Source: Bacteroidaceae bacterium (GTDB lineage: Bacteria > Bacteroidota > Bacteroidia > Bacteroidales > Bacteroidaceae). From it: DNA of 14,208 bases. Position numbers and translations under genes: made by a program. Location of the stretch: assembly GCA_900769765.1 (NCBI GenBank), contig CAAGHW010000116.1, positions 1 through 14,208 on the forward strand, given 5' to 3'. The notes beneath the pieces were generated by a model, which saw nothing but the letters and a program-made list of their open reading frames with translations, ran no database searches and had not been told where the DNA came from. The stretch's first letter is position 1; each line of letters opens with the position of its first letter. Positions 7,102 through 14,208 of this stretch are shown in pieces.

Positions 7102-9057
7102 TTATTCCGATTTAGGCAATGGTAGGTACCAATTGTTTTCGTCAAGCATATCGGAATATAGTTGAGGATCGTATTCAAACTCAGGGTTACGGTATGAAAC
7201 ACTATTGTCCTTCTCGCGGCCTGCAATACGCATTGCAAGGACTGAATTGTCGTTCATTGCCTTGGCAAATCTCACAAGGTCGGCGAAACGATAACCTTCC
7301 CATGAGAATTCAAGAGCAAGTTCATCAAGAAGAAGATCTCTCATGTAATTCAAAGAGTCCTGATAGCTGATTGTAACATTCGGAGAAACAATATCCTCTC
7401 CTTCGTCATTAGTTTCAGCACAACCCAAATAACGGGCAATACACAATTCATCAAGAGCGTAATATTTATTGAACTCCGATTTACCTGAACCACGCGAGTG
7501 GATACCGCCATTATCCTTGAAGTTGGTCAACTCGCTATAATCGAATACCATCATATCGGAATATTCGGCAAGATATGTCTCGATTTTAGGTTTGAAAGTC
7601 TCCTCTTTTGGATCACGGACCATTACAGGATTACCATCGGCATCCAACACTACAGAATCCTTATAGACAGGATTCTGATAAATGGTATCGATCTTGTTCT
7701 TGATACCCTCTTTCAGAACAGACATGGCAAGTTTCATTGCATTCTTGTAACCCTTGCTGTCCAATCCTACAAGTGCTTCGGCAAAACGCAGATATGCAAG
7801 TTCTGCACGTTGCAACATAACGGTATAAGTTGGAGTATAGGTATAGTTTACAGCTTCCAGTTCCCTGTCCAGACTCAAATTGAGCATATTGAACTTTGCA
7901 ATGATATTGGTATATTTTGTCTGCAAATGGTCACTACCAATCTGGGAATATGTTGTTGCCTTTATACGCAAGTCACCCTTATAATCGTAAGAATCGCCAT
8001 ATTCATACTCTTTCTTTTCTTTATCAAGCTCATTGCAATACATCTGTCTGGCAGCAAGCGAAACTACACCGGGAGAAGCCAAGACCTGGGCACCTCCGAC
8101 CTCGCTTGGAGCGAAGATATCACCAAGTTCCGATGTCGTACCATATTTCTCGTTCGAGGCAAATGCAACAGTCGTCAATGCAGATGAGTAAGAGTTGAAG
8201 AGGTGTGAATAATTATTAACGATATTTGTAGATCCCATAGAACCTTTACCGCTACGGGTAACGGAGTTTTGGTAATCGACATAAGCAGTAGCGTCGAATA
8301 CGTTAGTAGGAGTATGTACTGAAGAAGCACCGGTTATCTGACCATAGAAGAACTTTGCAGCATTCTTATAATCGTTCTTCCATAGATACATCTCACCAAG
8401 AAGCATGCGTACAGACGGGAACATACGAGCATTAGCCCAAGCCGGCATCGGGAAAGATTTAGGATTCTCATATGGCAGAATGTCGGCAATCAAATAATCC
8501 AACACCTCGTCACGCGACATCTTCGGACGGTTCATCATCTCGTCGGCAACACTATGTTTTGTTACCGGAACTGTAAAGAACGGAATCTCGTTGTAATTGA
8601 TTGCAAGCTGCAGATAAGCCCAAGCACGAATACTCTTTACGGCAACATATTCGTTCATCATGTAATAGACACCATTCTTGTTAAGTGTTGTATCGACACG
8701 GGCAAGGAATATGTTACAGTTGTTTACAACGGTATAGTAATCTTTGGGATCAAGATACTTGTTTGTCTCAAAATTCGAAAAATCGAATTTATATATATCC
8801 TGCAATTCTGCAACAGCTTTTGTCTTACTGGTTGTCACAAGATCGGCACGCAATTCATTCAAGAGAATATGACGGTCGGCAACCCCTTGTACAGTCTTTA
8901 ATATACCCAAAACCGAATATACAGAGTCACTGGGTGTCCAGCTCTCAAAGTCATATTCAACACGGTCTGAATTGACATTCAACATATCCTGACAAGAACC
9001 GAAAAGAAAAGTTCCACACAACAGGAATGTCATTGTATAAATAAGATTCTTTTTCAT
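7102..9057 (-). CDS. SusD/RagB-family outer-membrane nutrient-uptake lipoprotein
   Basis: A 651-residue surface lipoprotein that should sit as a lid on the SusC-like transporter and bind the substrate. It starts with a lipoprotein signal peptide (MKKNLIYTMTFLLCG) ending in FGSC, with C22 as the lipidated residue followed by Q-D. The SusD helical/TPR-type body follows, with the family motif near the C-terminus (DELALEFSWEGYRFADLVRF, 578-597) and a YLPLP end. It is longer than the classic starch-binding SusD. I chose the ATG at 9057 because it begins exactly at the signal peptide; an in-frame ATG at 9102 would add 15 residues before it and spoil the signal. The gap to the SusC-like stop is 44 nt. 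The substrate cannot be told: RagB-type relatives bind peptides, others bind glycans, and no degradative enzyme is nearby. Confidence 0.93.
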   Translation of the reverse strand: MKKNLIYTMTFLLCGTFLFGSCQDMLNVNSDRVEYDFESWTPSDSVYSVLGILKTVQGVADRHILLNELRADLVTTSKTKAVAELQDIYKFDFSNFETNKYLDPKDYYTVVNNCNIFLARVDTTLNKNGVYYMMNEYVAVKSIRAWAYLQLAINYNEIPFFTVPVTKHSVADEMMNRPKMSRDEVLDYLIADILPYENPKSFPMPAWANARMFPSVRMLLGEMYLWKNDYKNAAKFFYGQITGASSVHTPTNVFDATAYVDYQNSVTRSGKGSMGSTNIVNNYSHLFNSYSSALTTVAFASNEKYGTTSELGDIFAPSEVGGAQVLASPGVVSLAARQMYCNELDKEKKEYEYGDSYDYKGDLRIKATTYSQIGSDHLQTKYTNIIAKFNMLNLSLDRELEAVNYTYTPTYTVMLQRAELAYLRFAEALVGLDSKGYKNAMKLAMSVLKEGIKNKIDTIYQNPVYKDSVVLDADGNPVMVRDPKEETFKPKIETYLAEYSDMMVFDYSELTNFKDNGGIHSRGSGKSEFNKYYALDELCIARYLGCAETNDEGEDIVSPNVTISYQDSLNYMRDLLLDELALEFSWEGYRFADLVRFAKAMNDNSVLAMRIAGREKDNSVSYRNPEFEYDPQLYSDMLDENNWYLPLPKSE

Positions 9058-9101
9058 TGTTTTACTGTATTTACTCTTTTGACAAGCAAAAGTATCGTTC
9101 A

Positions 9102-12100
9102 TTAGAGATTAACCTTTACACCAAGATGGAAACTGCGTGTCTGTGGCAAAAGACCTGCATCGACACCTTGATACAACACATTGTTATTCACAGAGAACTC
9201 AGGATCATTACCCTTGTACTTCGTAAATGTGTACAAGTTCTCGGCAGCACACCATACCGACAATCCTTGCAACCAGCTTAAAGAAACAGGAATATCGTAC
9301 GACAACTTGACAGACTTCAGTTTCAAGTATGAACCGTCTTCAATCCAACGGTCCGAGAAACGTGAGTTACCGGTGGGATCACCGTATTCAATGACAGGAA
9401 TATCTGTCACCTGGCCGTCAAAGCTCCAGCGGTTAAGCAATGTTTTGGTCTGGTTGTAGAACGAAGAACCGCTCTCCAATTGTCTGCGATAATAGTTGTA
9501 GATATCGTTACCCCAAGAATAATTAAAACCGATATCAAGTTTCAAGCCTTTATAAGAGAGAGATGTAAAGATATTACCGAAAATATCAGGGTTCGGATCA
9601 CCGATGATAGTCTTGTCATTCTCATCGATAAGACCATCTTCACCCGATATATTTACAAACCTGACATCACCAGGCTTGAAGTTCTGAGGAACACCTGCTG
9701 CATCAAGCTGATAAAGAGGATATTCCATATCATCAATCTCCTTTTGGCTTGCAATTACTCCATCGGTCTTGTAACCCCAGAAAACGCCTACCGGCAAACC
9801 TTCTTTGGTAGCGACCTCACCGCCATATACCGATGCCATGTAAGAGTCCTCATCAAGTGATACGATTTCGTTCTTGTAGTGACCGAGCGACAATCCCAGC
9901 TCCCATTGGAAGTTACGTGCATTAATGAGTTTGGCATTCAAGGTTGCCTCAAGACCCATGTTCTTCAGAGAACCGCCATTTCCCCAATATGTACCCATAC
10001 CGGAAACATAAGGATTCTTCTTCTGGACAAGAAGGTCGTTTGTCTTTGAATAATACCAATCGAAAGAGACACCCAAACGGTTGTTGAACAACATACCATC
10101 AAGACCTATGTTAAAACGTGATGTACTCTCCCATTTGACGCCATCGTTCTCCATGTTTCCAAAAACAAGACCCATCTGGTCACCTGAATACTTGACAGCC
10201 TGCAAATAGCTTCGTGCGGCAAAATAGTCGATAGCATCGTTTCCGGTAACATCGAATCCGGCACGCAACTTAAGGAAGTTGATTGGCTTCACATTAAACC
10301 ATGATTCTGAAGAGAGAAGCCATCCGGCCTGTACCGATGGGAAGAATCCCCATGACACACCACACATCTTCAAAGCTCCATCGGCATTTATACCGAAACG
10401 CGATGATGCCTCCAGAGATGCTGCAACCTGCAAGAAGTATCTGGTTTTGAACGAGTAGTCGGCAGACAGATACCAGGCGATGTTCTTCCATACATTATTG
10501 TCACCGTCATTGGTTGTTGTAGCAAGACCTTTGATGTTGAAGTTATTGTCGTTACCGGTGTTAGGGGCACTCAATACACTTGTATCGAAGGCGAAGTTTG
10601 TGTATCGGAAACCACCGAATGCACTTACATCATGCGCACCGAACACTTTACTCCAAGCAACACGGGTGTCTGTTGAAATTGCGGTCTCCTTGCCGAAAGA
10701 TGACGCTACATAGTTACCGATACTTGTATTCAACGATTTTGAGAAGAAATGGTATTTGGAATTTGAATGAGAATAAGGCAAGAAGTATTTCTCACTCACA
10801 CGGTGAAGTGAATAGTTGAATGTTTCTGTTATTGTAAAATCACCAAGTTTCAACTCAGGGGCAATAGTTATACCCATATTGGTATAATCCATCTCATTCT
10901 TCTGTGAACCCTCTCCCTTTTCAAGGATCGTCATCGGGTTATAAAGCGAATTGTTAGGATTTGAAACACCTGAATAGCTGACAACATCATGAGCAAAAGT
11001 ATCTGCAATGTCATAGATATTACTTTGTGTACCCATTGTCGAATAACGGTATTGGCTCAGGAACGGAGATTTTACATCGGCCAAAGCTGCGATTGATGCC
11101 AATGGCAATGATGTCTCATTCTCACGCAGACCATCATCCAACAAATCGCGTGCTACACGGGCATAAGAGATATCTACACGTGTCTTAAGGCATTTTGCCA
11201 ATACGATATCAGAATTAAGACGTACATTCAGACGATTGAACGAGTTCGCTTTGAGAGGAGTGTCACCCAAAGTGTAACCGAACGAGAAGTTATACATCGC
11301 TATCTCGTCACCACCCTCTACATTTATCTTATAATTTTGAGTGAATGACTCGCGATATACAAGGCTTGCCCAATCGGTATCATTGTGGTATTGATTGTAA
11401 TACAAGAAGTCCTTGTCGGAACGCAAGAAGTCCATTTTCTTATAATATACAGGATCAATATCCATACCCGCAACCATGTCGTTGGCATATATGCGATACT
11501 CTTCTGCATCCATCATATTATACCTCTCGGGCTCAAGAGATACATTTGCATAGATGTTTGCAGTAATTTTTGTAGCCATACTCTCGCCGCGTTTGGTGTT
11601 GATGAGAATAACACCATTGGCAGCTCTTGCACCATAAATGGCTGTTGCATTCTTCAAGACCTTTACATCGCGGATATCATTGACATCTATGGCTGAAAGG
11701 ACATTGTTGTATGAACCCATGTGTATGGTTTCATTGTCCTCCTGTGAATCCCAAATAATGCCATCGATAACAAGCAAAGGCTGGCTGTTGGCATTTATGG
11801 TGTTGAGACCTCGAATAAACATCGCTGCACCGACACCTATTGTTCCTGAACGTGTTATGGAACGCACATCTGCACCAAGTTTATTCTGGATATCAGAATC
11901 GATGGTAACAGCTGTCGTTACCTCATTCTCAAAACCACGTTCTGATGTTATAACGATATCTTCATCGTAGTTTTTCTTGAAATTGTCTGTATAGAGACGT
12001 ACGTTTATCACCTCATTATCTGATACCGGACGCTGTACCAACAGATAACCCGGCGTTGAATAAGTCAACAATGTAACATATTCAGGAACGCTGATACTAT

Positions 12101-12374
12101 ACTTTCCTTCCGCATTTGTCATTGCGGTAATCTTTGTATGTCCTGTAGCCTGAACACGTACACCCGCTATCGGCAGATTTGTTGCAGCATCATAGACAGT
12201 ACCAACAATAGTACGCACCTCATCAGCAACAGCACCGACCTTCACCGGGCCACTTTTCACATTACCGCCCGACACCGATTCTGATGCCGTAACAGCCGAT
12301 GGCACAAAAAACATAAGAGCCATCAATAATTGCATGAATTGTCGCATATACATAGTCAATTTTCTTTTTTTCAT
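9102..12374 (-). CDS. SusC/RagA-family TonB-dependent outer-membrane transporter
   Basis: A 1090-residue TonB-dependent transporter, normal length for SusC. The signal peptide covers about 1-30 with a probable cut after SAVTA. A carboxypeptidase-regulatory-like beta-sandwich domain follows at about 53-128 (TIVGTVYDAATNLPIAGVRV), as usual in SusC proteins. The plug domain, about 150-262, shows the family motifs FIRGLNTINANSQPLLVIDG (187-206) and LKNATAIYGARAANGVILIN (240-259). The remainder is the 22-strand barrel, rich in aromatic residues and ending RSFHLGVKVNL. There is no STN domain, so no anti-sigma signalling through this protein is expected. I chose the ATG at 12374; a TTG one codon upstream is less likely. 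It starts 9 nt after the FAS1 gene stop and is followed by the SusD-like partner. It should import a substrate into the periplasm using TonB energy. Confidence 0.95.
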   Translation of the reverse strand: MKKRKLTMYMRQFMQLLMALMFFVPSAVTASESVSGGNVKSGPVKVGAVADEVRTIVGTVYDAATNLPIAGVRVQATGHTKITAMTNAEGKYSISVPEYVTLLTYSTPGYLLVQRPVSDNEVINVRLYTDNFKKNYDEDIVITSERGFENEVTTAVTIDSDIQNKLGADVRSITRSGTIGVGAAMFIRGLNTINANSQPLLVIDGIIWDSQEDNETIHMGSYNNVLSAIDVNDIRDVKVLKNATAIYGARAANGVILINTKRGESMATKITANIYANVSLEPERYNMMDAEEYRIYANDMVAGMDIDPVYYKKMDFLRSDKDFLYYNQYHNDTDWASLVYRESFTQNYKINVEGGDEIAMYNFSFGYTLGDTPLKANSFNRLNVRLNSDIVLAKCLKTRVDISYARVARDLLDDGLRENETSLPLASIAALADVKSPFLSQYRYSTMGTQSNIYDIADTFAHDVVSYSGVSNPNNSLYNPMTILEKGEGSQKNEMDYTNMGITIAPELKLGDFTITETFNYSLHRVSEKYFLPYSHSNSKYHFFSKSLNTSIGNYVASSFGKETAISTDTRVAWSKVFGAHDVSAFGGFRYTNFAFDTSVLSAPNTGNDNNFNIKGLATTTNDGDNNVWKNIAWYLSADYSFKTRYFLQVAASLEASSRFGINADGALKMCGVSWGFFPSVQAGWLLSSESWFNVKPINFLKLRAGFDVTGNDAIDYFAARSYLQAVKYSGDQMGLVFGNMENDGVKWESTSRFNIGLDGMLFNNRLGVSFDWYYSKTNDLLVQKKNPYVSGMGTYWGNGGSLKNMGLEATLNAKLINARNFQWELGLSLGHYKNEIVSLDEDSYMASVYGGEVATKEGLPVGVFWGYKTDGVIASQKEIDDMEYPLYQLDAAGVPQNFKPGDVRFVNISGEDGLIDENDKTIIGDPNPDIFGNIFTSLSYKGLKLDIGFNYSWGNDIYNYYRRQLESGSSFYNQTKTLLNRWSFDGQVTDIPVIEYGDPTGNSRFSDRWIEDGSYLKLKSVKLSYDIPVSLSWLQGLSVWCAAENLYTFTKYKGNDPEFSVNNNVLYQGVDAGLLPQTRSFHLGVKVNL

Positions 12375-12383
12375 CAAAATTTA

Positions 12384-14105
12384 TTACTGGGCATCCTCAA
12401 CAGGAATCAGGAGTATGGCATCAAGATAAATATTGTTATTATTCTTTTTTTGCCTTGGGTTATTATTTCCCTGAATCTGGATGAGCGCAGTATAATCGGT
12501 TACCTTCTTTGCTATATTAAATTCGCATGTCGGGAATGTAACTTTACCCATAGAGATTGTGTCAATACGATCTTTTGCTACAAGATTGCCTTTTGAAGAA
12601 AGCCTTGTAGTAACCCTACCGGTTACCGGATCCGGTGACTTTACGTAGCAGTCAAGTTTTGCCTGAAGATCACCACTTATATCAAGTTTGCTGTTCTTGA
12701 TGTTTCGAGGAACAAAAATCAACACAACCTCATAAGTTGCCGATTTCACACCAGGCAAATAATACGACAAGTCGGTCTTACTGTTTGCGTCACCATCGCC
12801 ATAGATAATATATTGAGAACCGGAGAGCTTGTTTCCGACCTCCTTATTTATATCCTTGTCATAGACTACATATTTCTTCAAAAGAGTAGTTTTTGTCGTT
12901 CTCTCATCGATATATGATGTATTCTCAGCCTCAAGACGAATGGTATCGTGCCACAAATCAAAAACAGTATATGGGAACTCGTTTATAATCTTTATTGTTC
13001 CATTTGACGTCTCTTTGGTTTCCACGACACATCTTTCAATGTCAGAACGGGCAAAAAGTTTACGTTCAAACTCATATTGAGCGGGCATGACAGAGTCGGG
13101 AGCAGTGACATACTTCTGTTCTTTTTCACTATATGTCAAATACTTCACGAAGTATGATCTTGCATAATGATGTTTTAGAGAGTCAACCAAAGCGGTATCT
13201 GTACTTGCAGTCAAGGCATAATTGAAATGCTTTTCAGCCTTAGCCATCATTTCATCCCAAACGTCGTTTGTCGGCAAGTAGAATGTGTATAGAGAGTCTT
13301 CGTTATCAAGATTACCTACACCACCGTACTTGCTCAACATTTCGTTACTGTAAATAAACACAGAATCGAGATAGGTCTCTTCGCCATTGACAACGGGACC
13401 GGCAATACTCAAATATTCCGAGAATGTTGTATCGTTGAATGAATAGAGATAGTCAACCAAAGAGTCTACCTTATAGATATCAGATGTCTGAGAATATATT
13501 CTGAGATACTCCCAGATATTGTAACCATATTCGGCAGATGATTCAAGTTTATGCAACAGACCATTCTTTGCACGGTTGTTTACCGAGACAACTTTATTTC
13601 CACCGAATGTGTAACCTTCATCATTCTTATATGAACCGGCAAAAATCTGTTTCTTGTCGTTAAGCATCAGTACGAGCTCACCGTCTTCGTCAAATCGTCC
13701 TTTCGCAGGCTTCAGGAAGTTGGCCACATGAGAACATACGAATGTCTTCATGACATCATCACGATAACCGTCTTTAATGCGATTAAGTATAGAATCCTTC
13801 TTGTTCTTCAGGAAGCTATTGACCGGAGCCCATACTGTATATACTCTTGAAGTATTGAACAGAGAGTCGGCAACACTCACCGGATTGTTATGAGTCTTGG
13901 ACGAAGGAATGTTGCAAGCATTCAGAATCTCCACAAAATCAGTCAACTCTTCATCGTTCATAATTACTTCATACAAAGTCTTGTCGGCATTCGGTGCTTC
14001 ATCAGTTACCTGGATACCAAGATTATCTTCGCAAGAAGATGTGGCAAAGAGCATCGCAAAAAGAGAAGCTATTGCAAAAAATCCTTTTTTAAATATTGTA
14101 TTCAT
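12384..14105 (-). CDS. FAS1 (fasciclin)-domain surface lipoprotein heading a SusCD operon
   Basis: A 573-residue lipoprotein with signal peptide 1-24 and lipobox TSSC, lipidated at C25. The acidic E26-D27 after the cysteine resembles Bacteroidota surface-export signals. Residues about 43-188 form a FAS1 domain with both landmark motifs: YTVWAPVNSF (89-98, the H1 box) and NGLLHKLESS (181-190, the H2 box). A second, more diverged FAS1 domain spans about 195-385 (YTFYLPTNDVWDEM at 273-286). After IRLEAE at 389-394 comes a beta-rich C-terminal domain to 573; the LEAE entry is reminiscent of galactose-binding-like modules, but I cannot confirm that fold. Similar FAS1 lipoproteins accompany SusCD pairs in Bacteroidales. 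The gene ends in tandem TAA codons and is 9 nt from the SusC-like gene, so the products are probably coexpressed. It may act as a surface binding or adhesion subunit; this is inference. Confidence 0.85.
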   Translation of the reverse strand: MNTIFKKGFFAIASLFAMLFATSSCEDNLGIQVTDEAPNADKTLYEVIMNDEELTDFVEILNACNIPSSKTHNNPVSVADSLFNTSRVYTVWAPVNSFLKNKKDSILNRIKDGYRDDVMKTFVCSHVANFLKPAKGRFDEDGELVLMLNDKKQIFAGSYKNDEGYTFGGNKVVSVNNRAKNGLLHKLESSAEYGYNIWEYLRIYSQTSDIYKVDSLVDYLYSFNDTTFSEYLSIAGPVVNGEETYLDSVFIYSNEMLSKYGGVGNLDNEDSLYTFYLPTNDVWDEMMAKAEKHFNYALTASTDTALVDSLKHHYARSYFVKYLTYSEKEQKYVTAPDSVMPAQYEFERKLFARSDIERCVVETKETSNGTIKIINEFPYTVFDLWHDTIRLEAENTSYIDERTTKTTLLKKYVVYDKDINKEVGNKLSGSQYIIYGDGDANSKTDLSYYLPGVKSATYEVVLIFVPRNIKNSKLDISGDLQAKLDCYVKSPDPVTGRVTTRLSSKGNLVAKDRIDTISMGKVTFPTCEFNIAKKVTDYTALIQIQGNNNPRQKKNNNNIYLDAILLIPVEDAQ

Positions 14106-14159
14106 ATAAATATCTTTTATTCATTTCGGGAACTGTCAGTACAGAGAGTTCAAAACAAA

Positions 14160-14207
14160 TTATTTATTCATTCCTATAGAAGAATCTTTAGTATCGTATA
14201 CAGGATT
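14160..14207 (-). CDS. Possible C-terminal end of an upstream minus-strand gene (partial)
   Basis: Read on the minus strand from the right edge, one frame is open for 15 codons (NPVYDTKDSSIGMNK) and then stops at TAA (14162 to 14160). The residues look like ordinary coding sequence, and the 54-nt gap to the FAS1 gene fits the same operon. No Bacteroidota promoter is evident between them. The fragment is too short to identify, and chance cannot be excluded. Confidence 0.4.
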   Translation of the reverse strand, partial: NPVYDTKDSSIGMNK

Positions 14208-14208
14208 C

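Noticed and set aside
7498..8187. 229-codon open frame on the plus strand inside the SusD-like gene
   Set aside because: It is antisense to a well-supported gene, has no recognisable domain and has an Ile/His-rich composition typical of a reverse-strand shadow.
8554..8901. 115-codon open frame on the plus strand inside the SusD-like gene
   Set aside because: It is antisense to the SusD-like coding region, with no motif, no ribosome binding site and no independent promoter seen.
12375..12377. TTG one codon before the SusC-like ATG
   Set aside because: ATG at 12374 is adjacent, gives a normal signal peptide and is the stronger start codon.

Overview
The window looks like chromosome of an anaerobic, gut- or oral-type member of the order Bacteroidales (phylum Bacteroidota). 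The evidence is a SusC/SusD pair with a FAS1-domain surface lipoprotein, a PorX-type response regulator next to a SprE/PorW-type TPR protein, a rubredoxin gene, and a Bacteroidota-style promoter. I cannot name the genus from sequence alone. All genes look intact except the two cut by the window edges. I see no rRNA, tRNA, CRISPR array, insertion sequence or integrase.

Left half, plus strand (3-6782): five tightly packed genes that look like one transcription unit. They are a SprE/PorW-like TPR protein (its 5' end lies outside the window), PorX (receiver plus PglZ/alkaline-phosphatase-superfamily effector), the tRNA t6A ATPase TsaE, a 105-residue protein I do not recognise, and a YgiQ-family radical SAM protein. 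Gaps are 15, 6 and 32 nt, and the last pair overlaps by 11 nt. The unit ends in a perfectly symmetric hairpin (6780-6830) that holds the ygiQ stop codon in one arm and the stop codon of the convergent rubredoxin gene in the other.

Middle (6828-7101): a 53-residue rubredoxin on the minus strand with its own predicted promoter. That promoter overlaps a rho-independent terminator (7044-7080) that ends the minus-strand operon lying upstream of it.

Right half, minus strand, read right to left (14105 to 7102): a three-gene outer-membrane operon. It encodes a lipoprotein with two FAS1 domains and a C-terminal beta-rich domain, then a SusC/RagA-type TonB-dependent transporter, then a SusD/RagB-type lipoprotein. 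Together they should form a surface capture and import complex. No glycoside hydrolase, lyase, peptidase or regulator is visible, so the substrate is open. The last 48 bases hold what may be the C-terminus of another gene of the same operon.

The parts most worth following up are the sprE/porW-porX pairing with tRNA-modification and radical SAM genes, the uncharacterised 105-residue protein between tsaE and ygiQ, the FAS1 lipoprotein at the head of a SusCD pair without visible degradative enzymes, and the compact signals around rubredoxin (shared-stop terminator, promoter inside a terminator). I did not find a clearly new defence, mobile or catalytic system.
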